A program made the position numbers and the translations under genes. Source: Dryocola clanedunensis subsp. sulfonylureivorans (GTDB lineage: Bacteria > Pseudomonadota > Gammaproteobacteria > Enterobacterales > Enterobacteriaceae). Taken from it: a stretch of 64,000 bases of DNA. Under the pieces are notes generated by a model that saw only the letters and a list, made by a program, of their open reading frames with translations, had not been told where the DNA came from and did not search any database. Shown one piece after another: positions 18,388-27,430 of this stretch. Position 1 is the stretch's first letter, and each line of letters opens with the position of its first letter. The stretch lies in assembly GCF_016756775.1 (NCBI RefSeq), contig NZ_JAERMU010000001.1, forward strand, positions 310,001 through 374,000. Direction: 5' to 3'.

Positions 18388-19239
18388 ATGCATTCACTTA
18401 TTGTTGGCGTTAATACCGCCATGTTCGATGGTATCGATGCTGATATTGCTTTTCGCACTATCAAGGAAGCGGGTTTTCACTATGTTGAGCTGGCCTACAA
18501 CCAGGGCTACGTAGGCAATATCACTCGGGAAATGTTCAGCGATAGTCATGCCGCACGCATCACCTCACTGCTTGAAAAATATCAGCTGAACAGCCACACG
18601 CTGGGCTCAACCATGGATCTCGGCGCGCCGGATGCCGTTGAACAGTTCCGCTGGCGTATAGAATTTGCCAGCAACATTGGCGCGACCTATCTGGCCGTCT
18701 GTATCGGCCGCCGGGCGGATCGCGACAGGATTGTCAGCAACCTGCGTGAACTGGCCCCGGTCGCTCAGGCGCACGGCTGTGTGATATGTATCGAGAATGG
18801 CGGCGATCCAAACTACAACCTCTTCAGCGTGGCTGATGACGGTTTTGCTCTACTGGAGGCTATCGACCATCCCGCAGTGGCATTTAATATCGACGCGGGG
18901 AATATTGTCTCGCTCTGCCCGGAGGTCGATGCCATTGCAGAAACCATTAAAATGATCCCAGCAGCCAGGCACTGCCATATTAAAGATGTGCTGCGCAAAG
19001 AAGAGGGGTATTTTTTCCCGGCGATTGGCGCGGGTGAACTCGATTATCCTCCGCTGTTAAGGGAGCTGGCGCTGAATAATGTGCCGTGCAGCCTTGAAAT
19101 CCCACTGCGGATGCACCGCCAGCGCGATACCTATCCTCTTCGTCAGGCGCAGCCGGTCGACCCGGCGCAGAGTCTGCAAGTGCTGATTGAGTCACGCGAG
19201 ACTATTGAAGGCTGGCTGGGTAGAAAGTTAATCTGCTGA
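18388..19239 (+). CDS. Sugar-phosphate isomerase/epimerase (AP-endonuclease-2-like TIM barrel, EryC-like)
   Basis: A 283-residue xylose-isomerase-like TIM barrel. The metal ligands expected in the family are visible: CIENGG (Glu), AFNIDAGN (Asp), RHCHIKDV (His) and a C-terminal Glu in SLEIPL. Members include hydroxypyruvate isomerase, tagatose epimerases and Brucella EryC, a tetrulose-phosphate racemase. With RpiB-like and TIM-like partners in the same locus, an EryC-type epimerisation of a four-carbon ketose phosphate is plausible, by inference. CAGGAG precedes the ATG. Last gene of the rightward operon, convergent with the SorC regulator. Confidence 0.8.
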   Translation: MHSLIVGVNTAMFDGIDADIAFRTIKEAGFHYVELAYNQGYVGNITREMFSDSHAARITSLLEKYQLNSHTLGSTMDLGAPDAVEQFRWRIEFASNIGATYLAVCIGRRADRDRIVSNLRELAPVAQAHGCVICIENGGDPNYNLFSVADDGFALLEAIDHPAVAFNIDAGNIVSLCPEVDAIAETIKMIPAARHCHIKDVLRKEEGYFFPAIGAGELDYPPLLRELALNNVPCSLEIPLRMHRQRDTYPLRQAQPVDPAQSLQVLIESRETIEGWLGRKLIC

Positions 19240-19284
19240 TGGCGCGCGAGCGATGGGCCGGAGCCGACTTCGGCCCCGGAACAC

Positions 19285-20247
19285 TCATTGCGTCATGCTG
19301 AGGATGGTGCGGATATTTCTGGCGCTGGTGGCAATAATATCAATCACGCCGGTACGAAGCGCGCCCATGATGGCCACGGCTTTAGTACTCTCCGAGGCTA
19401 TCGCGATAACGCAGGGAATGTTACGTAACTCTTCAACGCTCAGGCCAATCACCCGGCTATCCATCATGGTGTTCACATGCTCCCCTTTGGCATTGAAGAA
19501 ATCATATCCGGCGATATCGCCAATGACCCCCTGATTCATACTCGCGGCATTGATCTCCTGCGGCGTAAACCAGCCAAGCTGAACCATATAGCTGTCTTCA
19601 TTCATATCGCCGATGCCTACCAGCGCGATATCGGCCTTGCGCGCCCGATCCAGCGTCTGCTTCACGGTGCCCGTTTTCAGCAGCGCTTCTTTTAACTCAC
19701 TGTCCTCGACGTAGGCCGGGGCGTAGAGCGATTCGCTGGTGCCACCAAATTTTTTTGCCAGCAGCCGGCTGATATGGTCGGCATTAATGACGTCTCCAGG
19801 GCGATGCGTGCCACCAATGCCGCAAATAAAGCGGCAGTCGCGCTGCTGGATAGTCCCGCTGGCCTCGGCCACTGCGGCAACGTTTCTCCCCTGCCCAACG
19901 GCGACAACCGTATTATCTCGCAGGCTATTGGCGAGATAGCCGGAAACCAGCGTAGCAACCTGGCTGCGCTGTTCGTCTTCGTCAGGGTGATCCAGCGCAA
20001 TCAGCGCGCGGGAGACAGGAAAACGTTCCAGCATTTGCTGTTCGAGGCGGGTACTGAAAACGGGATGATAACGAACGTTGATCTCAACGATACCGGCTTC
20101 TTTTGCTCGCTTCAGCAGGCGGCCAACCTTGATACGCGAAAAACCAAATTTATTGGCTATCTCTTCCTGCGTAACTTCTTCGCAATAATAGGCTACTGCA
20201 ATTTCTGTCAGTAATTCATAATCTTGCGCAGTACTGGCTCTTTCCAT
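19285..20247 (-). CDS. SorC/DeoR-type sugar-binding transcriptional regulator
   Basis: A 320-residue cytoplasmic regulator. The N-terminal helix-turn-helix (residues 15-45, VTQEEIANKFGFSRIKVGRLLKRA) is followed by the SorC sugar-phosphate-binding domain (from residue 60), with GQGRNVAAVAEA, FICGIGGTHRPGDVINADHI and LVGIGDMNED typical of the family. Brucella EryD, the erythritol repressor, belongs to the same family. GAGGTGA lies before the ATG. It is read leftwards after the TIM-like gene with a 90-bp gap that may hold its own promoter. It is the likely repressor of the whole locus, with a tetrose phosphate as candidate inducer (inferred). Confidence 0.88.
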   Translation of the reverse strand: MERASTAQDYELLTEIAVAYYCEEVTQEEIANKFGFSRIKVGRLLKRAKEAGIVEINVRYHPVFSTRLEQQMLERFPVSRALIALDHPDEDEQRSQVATLVSGYLANSLRDNTVVAVGQGRNVAAVAEASGTIQQRDCRFICGIGGTHRPGDVINADHISRLLAKKFGGTSESLYAPAYVEDSELKEALLKTGTVKQTLDRARKADIALVGIGDMNEDSYMVQLGWFTPQEINAASMNQGVIGDIAGYDFFNAKGEHVNTMMDSRVIGLSVEELRNIPCVIAIASESTKAVAIMGALRTGVIDIIATSARNIRTILSMTQ

Positions 20248-20337
20248 AAAACATTCACCTCATGCGATGTGTATGATTTGCGAACAAAAAATTATTCACC
20301 AGTATATCATCCAGAGGATGAGCCGACTCAGGTGAAT

Positions 20338-21123
20338 TTATCCGGGATTGCTCTCGGGGCCATATAACAGCTCAATGGCCTCTTCGAGTACGGCCTGGAA
20401 ACCGCTCGTGCAGTGCACAAAGCGGCCAAGAAACAGGCCATCTACGTCAGGCCACAGCTGGCTCAGCAACCCTGGCCCCGCGCTGCCACCATAAATCACC
20501 CGTGTCGGCATGAGATAGTTCTGGTGCAGATGAGCGCGTAAATTGCGGCAAACGGTGCGGATATAATGCGTATCGGCGCAGGCGTCAGCCCCAATTGCCC
20601 ACTGGGGTTCCCAGGCAAAAATGAGCGGTGAGCGGTGGCCTTCAGGCAGCCGATCCAGCAGCTCGCAGGCCTGGCGGATCGCTTCCGCCGTTGCAACCTT
20701 ACCGCTTAGCGGCTGGCTTTCACCGATACAAATAACAGGTATGAGCCGGTGCTCAATGGCCCGAAGCACCTTCTGCTCTATAACATCCACGCTCTCATGG
20801 AAATGGTTTCGCCGCTCGGCGTGACCAATCTCGGCGTAGCGGCACCCCATTTCGCTAACCATGGCCGCGCTGCTTTCGCCGGTCCATGCTCCAGGGGGAT
20901 GGGCTGAAATATTTTGTGCCCCAACCCCCATTGCCGTCCCGCTGAAAGCCTGCACCGCACGGGCTAACGCCGGCATCGCAGGGAAAGTAAAAAGCGAAAG
21001 ACCTGCGCTGTACCGTTGGTAATAAGGTTGGCTCAGCACCCCGGCAATGTGTTCGCACCAGATCTGTGTCTGCCATGAACCGAGATACGTTTTGTGGCTA
21101 ACGCCCAGTGTCAGTCGACTCAC
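20338..21123 (-). CDS. Triose-phosphate-isomerase-like protein (EryH/LerI type)
   Basis: A 261-residue TIM homologue distinct from housekeeping TpiA. The active-site Lys (SHKTYLG), His (EIGHAERR) and Glu (WEPQWAIG) are preserved. The opening SHKTYLG replaces the GNWKMN of true TpiA, a change also seen in L-erythrulose-1-phosphate isomerases (LerI/EryH). It starts with GTG after GGAGG, 12 bp beyond the kinase stop, so the two are co-translated. I infer interconversion of L-erythrulose-1-phosphate and D-erythrulose-4-phosphate. A second TpiA is the alternative. Confidence 0.85.
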   Translation of the reverse strand: MSRLTLGVSHKTYLGSWQTQIWCEHIAGVLSQPYYQRYSAGLSLFTFPAMPALARAVQAFSGTAMGVGAQNISAHPPGAWTGESSAAMVSEMGCRYAEIGHAERRNHFHESVDVIEQKVLRAIEHRLIPVICIGESQPLSGKVATAEAIRQACELLDRLPEGHRSPLIFAWEPQWAIGADACADTHYIRTVCRNLRAHLHQNYLMPTRVIYGGSAGPGLLSQLWPDVDGLFLGRFVHCTSGFQAVLEEAIELLYGPESNPG

Positions 21124-21135
21124 CCGCCGCCTCCT

Positions 21136-22851
21136 CTATTGCCGGGAGATCCAGTTTTCATGAACGCTGCGAACGATCATCGCCAGGGAAACCGCGCCAG
21201 GATCGGGCGTACCAAGGCTGCGCTCCGCAAGCGGTCTTGCGCGGCCAACTTTCGGCACCAGTTCCGCAGTCTGGTCGGCGTGTTGTTGCGCGACCAGGGA
21301 AGCAATCCCCCATGCTTCTACAAAGGATTTTCCTCGGCTCACTTCACCGTTCAGTGATTCACTGAAGGGCAGCAGAACATCGACCAGGGTTTTATCCCCA
21401 GGCTTAGCTTTACCGAAATGCATCACGGCTTCGGTGGCGCTTGCCACCGCCTGGGCCATGCGGTGGCTGTCAGGCCGCTCCGTGTTGCCAAGCGCCGTAC
21501 CAATGGTATTGAGGATCACCCCCCAGATGGCGCCAGAGGTTCCGCCGGCCTTATCCGCCCAGGCGTCAGCGGCAAACTGCAATACCGTCCCGGCCCCGGC
21601 GCCACGGCTCCAGGCGTTACAGGCGGATTCATAGGCGGCACTGGCCCCGCGAGCCATACCGATACCGTGATCGCCGTCTCCTGCGATGGCATCGAGCGCG
21701 CCCAGCTTTTCCTCATTAAGGAGGATGACCTGCACTAACGCCTCCAGGCTGGCCATCGCCTGGCCGGCAACGTGGCATGAAACTTCGCTGCCGCGAGGGA
21801 TCTGAACCTGCGCTTTCTCCTGCAATACTTCAGCCGCTAAAGGCAGGCTGGCCTCCGAGGTGCCAACGCGAAACGCGGGTGCCCACGCGGGGGCTTTCCA
21901 CAGGCCTTCCAGCTCCTCATCGAACCAGACGAGGGTCACTGACAGCCCGGCCATATCCAGGCTGGTCACAAACTCGCCGACTATCACGTCATGGATTGCC
22001 AGCTGCTGCTGGTCAAGGAGGGGCTGGAGGCTATGCCAGAAGACAAACAGCTCTTCATATTTTACCGATCCGAGGCCGTTGACGATAACGCCCACCCCTG
22101 CATCATCCTGCGTGGGACGACTCTCAAGGATCGCACCCAGCATCATTTTTGCCATATCTTCCGCAGAAGGGACGGGGAATTCGGTAATTCCTGGCTCCCC
22201 GTGGATCCCCATACCAAAGCCTAACTGCCCGCCGGGCAAAGAGAACAGCGGCTGTTCAGCACCGGGCATAGTGCATCCCGCGAACGAGACGCCAACGGTA
22301 CGGGTCCGGCTGTTTGCCTCTTCAGCCAGAGCCAGAACCTGGGTCAGAGAGTCCCCCCGCTCCGCCGCCGCGGCGGCGATCTTAATGACCGCCAGGCCGC
22401 CTGCCACACCACGACGCTTGTGGCTCTCTTCCGGGCCTGCGCTGGCAACATCGTCCGTAATCGCGAGGGTTTCGCAGGGGATACCTTCCGCACGCAGACG
22501 CTCGCGGGCCAGGCCAAAATGCAGCACGTCTCCGGCATAGTTACCGAAGACCAGCAGCACGCCAGCACCATTGTTTGCCGCTCTGGCCACCGAACAAATT
22601 TGTTGGGCCGAAGGCGAGGCAAACATGTTTCCCATCGCGGCACCGTGTGCCAGCCCCTGCCCGACAAGGCCGGCAAAAGCGGGGTAATGTCCGGAGCCCC
22701 CGCCGATAACTATCGCTACGGTATTAGGTTTGCTGTGTGTATTACGAACGACGCCGCCGGTCACCTGGCGCACCAGCGTGGCGTTAGCGGCCACAAAACC
22801 GGAAACCATCTCTTTGGCAAAATCTGCAGGTCGGTTAAAAAGCCATGTCAT
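21136..22851 (-). CDS. DAK-family (DhaK-DhaL fused) ketose kinase
   Basis: A 571-residue ATP-dependent dihydroxyacetone-kinase-type enzyme with both domains in one chain. The DhaK domain (residues 1-330) has VIGGGSGHYPAFAGLVGQG and FGMGIHGEPG, whose histidine binds the ketose covalently. The DhaL domain (residues 370-570) has the ATP/magnesium motif GDGDHGIGMARG and TSGAIWG. Members phosphorylate dihydroxyacetone, D- or L-erythrulose. The fused form and isomerase partners suggest an erythrulose kinase like LerK, inferred. AGGAG precedes the ATG at 22851; an open frame continues upstream but lacks coding character. First gene of the leftward operon. Confidence 0.9.
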   Translation of the reverse strand: MTWLFNRPADFAKEMVSGFVAANATLVRQVTGGVVRNTHSKPNTVAIVIGGGSGHYPAFAGLVGQGLAHGAAMGNMFASPSAQQICSVARAANNGAGVLLVFGNYAGDVLHFGLARERLRAEGIPCETLAITDDVASAGPEESHKRRGVAGGLAVIKIAAAAAERGDSLTQVLALAEEANSRTRTVGVSFAGCTMPGAEQPLFSLPGGQLGFGMGIHGEPGITEFPVPSAEDMAKMMLGAILESRPTQDDAGVGVIVNGLGSVKYEELFVFWHSLQPLLDQQQLAIHDVIVGEFVTSLDMAGLSVTLVWFDEELEGLWKAPAWAPAFRVGTSEASLPLAAEVLQEKAQVQIPRGSEVSCHVAGQAMASLEALVQVILLNEEKLGALDAIAGDGDHGIGMARGASAAYESACNAWSRGAGAGTVLQFAADAWADKAGGTSGAIWGVILNTIGTALGNTERPDSHRMAQAVASATEAVMHFGKAKPGDKTLVDVLLPFSESLNGEVSRGKSFVEAWGIASLVAQQHADQTAELVPKVGRARPLAERSLGTPDPGAVSLAMIVRSVHENWISRQ

Positions 22852-23225
22852 TTTATGCTCTCCTGATCGCATATTCATTCTGCCTGTCCCAGAGCTGCGA
22901 AAGACTCTGCGGCGGGGAGTGTGCAGAGCCGACCTTAACAGCTCCCCCTCATCCCTCAATGAACAAATATCATTAGTGTGAACAATTGCACAGTTTATAA
23001 AACGTACAGCCAAAAAATGCTGCCCTCCAACAAAAGTGGCTGTATAAGCAGAATACGTCATCACATCCCTGGTTGTTTACGCGCTCAGAAAGATGTTTTT
23101 GTCATACAAACACCTGTTCTAATGAACGATACCATCTCAAATGTATAAGTACTGATGACGAAGCAGTGAACAACACCAGCAACCGGGCCGTATAAACCAT
23201 CTTTGATGAAAGTGAGGGGAAACTG
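22852..23225. promoter_or_regulatory. Divergent promoter region with a CRP-like site
   Basis: This separates the kinase and transaldolase operons. TGTGA-ACAATT-GCACA at 22977-22992 matches the CRP consensus TGTGA-N6-TCACA with one mismatch. A further inverted repeat, TGTTT...AAACA, lies near 23093-23111. It could bind the SorC regulator, although the repeat is imperfect and the assignment is a guess. Confidence 0.5.
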
Positions 23226-24200
23226 ATGAGTATTCTGAACAAACTAAAAACGATGACGACGGTCGTTGCCGACAGCGGGGACATCGCCGCCATTGAGCAG
23301 TATTCACCAGAAGACGTGACAACCAACCCCTCCCTGTTGTTGAAAGCGCTCAATCAACCTCTGTATGCCCCGCTGATCAAAGAGGCTATACGCTATGCAC
23401 AGCAGCAGGGAGGTTCGGCACAAACGCAAATTATCAATGCCTGCGATAAGCTCGCCGTCAACGTGGGGGCTGAGCTGGTCAGGCGGGTTCCGGGAAAAAT
23501 CTCTACCGAAGTCGACGCGCGGCTTTCCTGGGATAAAGGGTTGTGCGTGGCCAAAGCGAGAAAACTGATTCGGCTGTATGAGCTTCAGGGCATCGACCGT
23601 TCAAGGGTGTTGATCAAGCTGGCCTCGACCTGGCAGGGGATTAAAGCGGCTGAAGAGCTCAGGGCAGAAGGCATCGCTTGCAATATGACACTGCTGTTCT
23701 CATTTGCCCAGGCCCGAGCCTGTGCCGAAGCGGGAGTCTGGCTCATCTCACCTTTCGTAGGCCGCATTCTGGACTGGCACCAGCAGCACCAGCCCGAAGG
23801 CATCCAGCCGGACGCTGACGACCCAGGAGTGCAATCGGTCAAAGAGATTTATGACTGGTACAAGCACCATCGCTACAGCACCATTGTCATGGGGGCAAGT
23901 TTCCGGAATACATCGCAGATTATCGCGCTGGCGGGCTGCGACCGGCTGACAATATCGCCTCACTTACTTGAAGCGTTAGACCAGATGCATGGCGAAGTCC
24001 CACAGCGTCTGAAACCACCGGTCGAAGGTGCCATCCCCCCTTCTCCGCTCACCGAATCAGAATTTTACTGGCAACATCATCAAAACCCGATGGCAGTGGA
24101 CAAGCTGGCTGAGGGCATTCGCCTGTTTGCCCTCGATCAGGAAAAACTGGAAGCACTGTTAAAACATCAAATGCAGCCTGTGCAGGCACAGATATATTGA
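23226..24200 (+). CDS. Transaldolase (TalA/TalB type)
   Basis: It transfers a dihydroxyacetone unit between sugar phosphates, for example sedoheptulose-7-P + glyceraldehyde-3-P to erythrose-4-P + fructose-6-P. The 324-residue length is that of classical transaldolases. Visible motifs are [20 protein letters not shown], the [11 protein letters not shown] block, the Schiff-base lysine in [22 protein letters not shown] and GASFRN. The strong RBS GAGGGG lies before the ATG. It heads an operon with the TctBAC genes, opposite the kinase. In this setting it would dispose of erythrose-4-phosphate produced by the isomerases, which is the best single clue to a tetrose substrate. Confidence 0.95.
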   Translation: MSILNKLKTMTTVVADSGDIAAIEQYSPEDVTTNPSLLLKALNQPLYAPLIKEAIRYAQQQGGSAQTQIINACDKLAVNVGAELVRRVPGKISTEVDARLSWDKGLCVAKARKLIRLYELQGIDRSRVLIKLASTWQGIKAAEELRAEGIACNMTLLFSFAQARACAEAGVWLISPFVGRILDWHQQHQPEGIQPDADDPGVQSVKEIYDWYKHHRYSTIVMGASFRNTSQIIALAGCDRLTISPHLLEALDQMHGEVPQRLKPPVEGAIPPSPLTESEFYWQHHQNPMAVDKLAEGIRLFALDQEKLEALLKHQMQPVQAQIY

Positions 24201-24235
24201 GCCTGGCGCCCTTCACTTTGAATACAGGAAATAAG

Positions 24236-24652
24236 ATGAGGTTACATTATATTATTCCGGTGCTATTTAGCGTGCTGGCGCTGGTGTGGATTTATACTGC
24301 CATTGAACTTTATGGTTTATGGGATGAAGGCCCGGCCGGTGGCTTTATGCCGACCATTGCGGCTTCTGTATTACTGATATTCAGCATCATGTCATTATGT
24401 AAAACAGAACATTCTATTATCAGTCACCACATCGCTGAATTAACACCCGTGGCCATTGTTATTGCCATGCTTGGCATTACGCAGCTAACCGGCATGATCC
24501 CGGCAATAATGATTGTCCTGCTCGGCTGGGTGAAATATATCGCCGATTATAGCTGGCGTAAATCGATATCCATCTCGGCGGGCGTCACGCTAACGATCTG
24601 GCTGATTTTTTCGCAATGGCTGAACGTTCCCTTTCCAACGGGTTTAGTATAA
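24236..24652 (+). CDS. TctB-family small membrane subunit of a tripartite tricarboxylate transporter
   Basis: A 138-residue inner-membrane protein with four hydrophobic helices, the usual TctB architecture (HYIIPVLFSVLALVWIYTAI; FMPTIAASVLLIFSIM; VAIVIAMLGITQLTGMIPA; ISAGVTLTIWLIFSQW). It includes the GPAGGFMP loop typical of the family. CAGGA precedes the ATG at 24236. It lies between transaldolase and the large TctA subunit with 11 bp to the next gene. TctB sequences are poorly conserved, so the call rests mostly on context and topology. Confidence 0.85.
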   Translation: MRLHYIIPVLFSVLALVWIYTAIELYGLWDEGPAGGFMPTIAASVLLIFSIMSLCKTEHSIISHHIAELTPVAIVIAMLGITQLTGMIPAIMIVLLGWVKYIADYSWRKSISISAGVTLTIWLIFSQWLNVPFPTGLV

Positions 24653-24663
24653 CCGGAGGTAAT

Positions 24664-26190
24664 ATGGCAGATATACTTTCATCCTTAGGCTTAGGGTTTT
24701 TAGTCGCCTTACAGCCCTTCAACCTGTTAATGGCCTTTCTTGGTGCCGGCATGGGTCTGGTCGTGGGGGCCATGCCGGGCATCGGTTCATTAGCCGGCGT
24801 GGCTTTGTTATTACCCTTAACGTTTAAGCTCGACCCAAACGCCGGCATTATCATGCTGGCTGCGCTCTATTACGCGAATATGTACGGCGGCTCCTTCAGC
24901 GCGATTTTACTCAATATTCCCGGCGACGCGCCTGCCGTCATGACCGCGATTGACGGCCATAAGCTGACGAAAAAGGGCAAAGCGGGTAAAGCGCTGCTGA
25001 CCGCAATTACCGCTTCCTTTATTGGCGGCACCATCGGCATCTGCATCCTGACCTTCCTTGGGCTGGGACTCGCCTCTGTCGGCCTGCATTTTGGCCCGGC
25101 GGAAATGACGATGATCATTCTGCTGGCGCTGACCTCGATAGGCTGGATCCTCGGCGATAACCCGGTTAAGGGGCTGGTGACAACGGGGTTGGGATTATTA
25201 CTGGCCACCATCGGTGTCGATCTCTCAACGGGCGCTCCCCGGTATGCGCTGGGTATCCCGGAAATAATGAGTGGCGTTAACTTTATCCCGTTAGTAATTG
25301 GCATTTTCGGCTTCTCGCAGGTCCTGCTGCTGATGCGTGAACTGAGGATCAAACCTTCAGACACCCCCGCACCTAAAGCGGAAAAAATCACCATCAAAGA
25401 GAGTTTGCTCAGCAAACAAGAGCTGGGCGAAGTGATCCCAACAGCGGCGAAATCAGGCCTGTTCGGGACGTTTATTGGCGTGCTGCCCGGCGCGGGCGCT
25501 ACCATGGCCAGCTTTATCGCTTACCTTATTGAAAAGAAAACCAATCGCCGCCGCGGGGCCGAAATGGGCCAGGGCACGCTCGTCGGCGTTGCTGCGCCTG
25601 AGGCGGGTAACAACGCTGCGGCCGTTGGCGCGTTCGCTCCGCTGCTGTCACTGGGCATTCCAGGTTCGGGCACCACCGCCGTCTTAATGGGTGGCCTGAT
25701 GATGTGGGGGCTGCGCCCCGGGCCGCTGCTGTTTACCGAAAGCCCGGAATTCACCTGGGGCCTCATCGCCTCAATGTATGTCGGTAACGTGATGTGCGTC
25801 ATCGTCGCTATCTTAATTATTCCATTTATTATCCGCATCCTGTATGTCCCGAAGAAAATTATTATTCCGGTCATCTCGATGATTTGTATCGTGGGGGCTT
25901 ATAGCGTTGGTAACAATATGTTTGATGTTGCTCTGATGCTGGCTGCCGGTATTCTCGGCTACTACCTGACGCTCTACTCTTACCCTATTGCACCTCTGCT
26001 ATTAGCTTTTGTACTGGCACCCATTCTTGAAAAATCCATGAACGCGGCGTTCGAAATATCCGGCGGCGACCCCAGCATCTTTATTTATAGTCCTATTGCC
26101 GCCTCTTTCCTGGCCGTTACCGTACTGATTTGTTTAGTTCCACTCTTTAAGAAACTTTTCGCCCTACGTAAAAATACCTCTCAGGAGTGA
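24664..26190 (+). CDS. TctA-family large membrane subunit of a tripartite tricarboxylate transporter
   Basis: The 508-residue permease of a secondary, binding-protein-dependent uptake system. About twelve membrane segments can be seen. The family signatures GAMPGIGSLAGVALLLPLTF and MYGGSFSAILLNIPGDAPA near the N terminus and the repeated form GVLPGAGATMASFIAYLIEK followed by GNNAAAVGAFAPLLSLGIPG are clear. GGAGGT precedes the ATG at 24664. These systems generally take up carboxylates, so the cargo may be a four-carbon acid sugar rather than a neutral tetrose (inferred). Confidence 0.95.
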   Translation: MADILSSLGLGFLVALQPFNLLMAFLGAGMGLVVGAMPGIGSLAGVALLLPLTFKLDPNAGIIMLAALYYANMYGGSFSAILLNIPGDAPAVMTAIDGHKLTKKGKAGKALLTAITASFIGGTIGICILTFLGLGLASVGLHFGPAEMTMIILLALTSIGWILGDNPVKGLVTTGLGLLLATIGVDLSTGAPRYALGIPEIMSGVNFIPLVIGIFGFSQVLLLMRELRIKPSDTPAPKAEKITIKESLLSKQELGEVIPTAAKSGLFGTFIGVLPGAGATMASFIAYLIEKKTNRRRGAEMGQGTLVGVAAPEAGNNAAAVGAFAPLLSLGIPGSGTTAVLMGGLMMWGLRPGPLLFTESPEFTWGLIASMYVGNVMCVIVAILIIPFIIRILYVPKKIIIPVISMICIVGAYSVGNNMFDVALMLAAGILGYYLTLYSYPIAPLLLAFVLAPILEKSMNAAFEISGGDPSIFIYSPIAASFLAVTVLICLVPLFKKLFALRKNTSQE

Positions 26191-26194
26191 CATA

Positions 26195-27181
26195 ATGAAA
26201 ATGAAACGCTTAACTACCCTGCAAACTCTATTGCCTTCAACATTGGTTATCTTAATGGCACTGCCGGCAGCAGCCCAGGCCTGGCAACCCGATGGCGATA
26301 TCGATCTTATTGTGCCCTCTTCCCCTGGCGGAGGCAGTGATTTAAACGCCCGAACGATTGCCGATATTGCCCGTAAAGAAAAGCTCGTCCCCGATGGCAT
26401 CAAAGTCATTAACAAGCCAGGCGGTTCCGGCGCGGTTTCTTTCTCTTACGTGAACAGTAAAAAAGGTAACGATGAAACGCTGATGATCCTGCACAGCGGC
26501 CAGGATTTAGGCTCCTACGTCCTGAACTGGGCGGTGAAAGGCAAAGATCTGACCTATCTTGGCACGGTCGCCTACGACGATTTAATGATCTGCGCCGTTG
26601 CCGGTTCCGAATACACCGACATTAAAAAGGTGATTGAGGCCAGTAAAACCAAACGCATCACCTACGGCGGCGCGCAAAAGGGCAATGGCGACCACCTCTC
26701 GTATTTGATGCTGAACAACAGTACCGGGTCGAAGTTTAAATACGTCATGTTCAACAGCGCCGGTGAAGTCACCTCAGCCATGCTCGGGGGGCATGTGAAT
26801 ATCGGTATTTTCAACCCCAGCGAATGTATTGCGCAGGCAAGAGCCGGGAAGTTTGTTCCGCTGGCGACCTTCTCAAGCCAGCGTTTAACCGGCGAGTTCT
26901 CTGAGGTGCCAACCTTCCAGGAGCTGGGATACCCGAATCTGGTCATTCGTGAAGCCCGCGCCATCGCCGGGCCACCGAAAATGTCGGCCAATGCGGTGAA
27001 GTTCTATGAAAAAATGCTTAAAGATGTCACCAGCACCCCGCAATGGCAAAATGAGTACATTGCGAAAAACTTCCTTACGCCGGTTTTCCTTGGTGCCAAA
27101 GAGACGCGTGACTACTTCGTAAAAGCCTCCCCGGAAGCGGCGGAACAGATCAAAAAAGATGAGCTGAGCAAGAAAAAATAG
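26195..27181 (+). CDS. TctC-family periplasmic substrate-binding protein
   Basis: The 328-residue solute receptor for the TctBA permease. The signal peptide ends AAAQA|WQPDGDID. The mature part opens DLIVPSSPGGGSDLNARTIA, the family's ligand-binding loop, and carries NKPGGSGAVS and GAQKGNGDHLSYLMLN. CAGGAG precedes the ATG, 4 bp after the tctA stop, so it is the last gene of the tal-tctBAC operon. The gene ends in a run of lysines and is followed by the copy-2 repeat, whose first hairpin may end transcription. Confidence 0.93.
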   Translation: MKMKRLTTLQTLLPSTLVILMALPAAAQAWQPDGDIDLIVPSSPGGGSDLNARTIADIARKEKLVPDGIKVINKPGGSGAVSFSYVNSKKGNDETLMILHSGQDLGSYVLNWAVKGKDLTYLGTVAYDDLMICAVAGSEYTDIKKVIEASKTKRITYGGAQKGNGDHLSYLMLNNSTGSKFKYVMFNSAGEVTSAMLGGHVNIGIFNPSECIAQARAGKFVPLATFSSQRLTGEFSEVPTFQELGYPNLVIREARAIAGPPKMSANAVKFYEKMLKDVTSTPQWQNEYIAKNFLTPVFLGAKETRDYFVKASPEAAEQIKKDELSKKK

Positions 27182-27212
27182 GCTTCTTCTCTGCCAGGAG
27201 ATCTGCAATAAA

Positions 27213-27414
27213 AAGCCTGCTTAAGTCTCCTTAAGCAGGCTTCAGACTGATGACAAACCTGAACCGAATGGAATTCGAAAAGATCTCACCGAATAAATAA
27301 CAAGGAAAATCAATTCATTGATTTTCGCCTGCTTCTCACAAAGAAGGAAAAACCACGCTTTTTCCTTCTTTGTTAGCAATCTAAAGCCTGCTTAAGTCTC
27401 TTTAAGCAGGCTTT
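27213..27414. repeat. Copy 2 of the hairpin-core-hairpin repeat
   Basis: The hairpin at 27213-27242 has a 13-bp stem AAGCCTGCTTAAG and a TCTC loop. A nearly identical hairpin lies at 27383-27414, 171 bp later. The core between them (27249-27382) aligns with copy 1 (GATCTCACCGAATAAATAAC, then CAAGGAAAATCAAT) and holds the same internal inverted repeats. The outer hairpins can serve as terminators for the tct operon on one side and the CMD/DM13 operon on the other. Confidence 0.88.
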
Positions 27415-27430
27415 ATTGTCTCATTCTCAT

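Noticed and set aside
21418..22540. Rightward frames within the DAK kinase gene
   Set aside because: They are antisense to a complete DhaK-DhaL protein with all motifs and have no RBS or family features.
22852..23064. N-terminal extension of the kinase up to 23064
   Set aside because: The extra 71 residues are not protein-like for the family, and AGGAG directly precedes the ATG at 22851.
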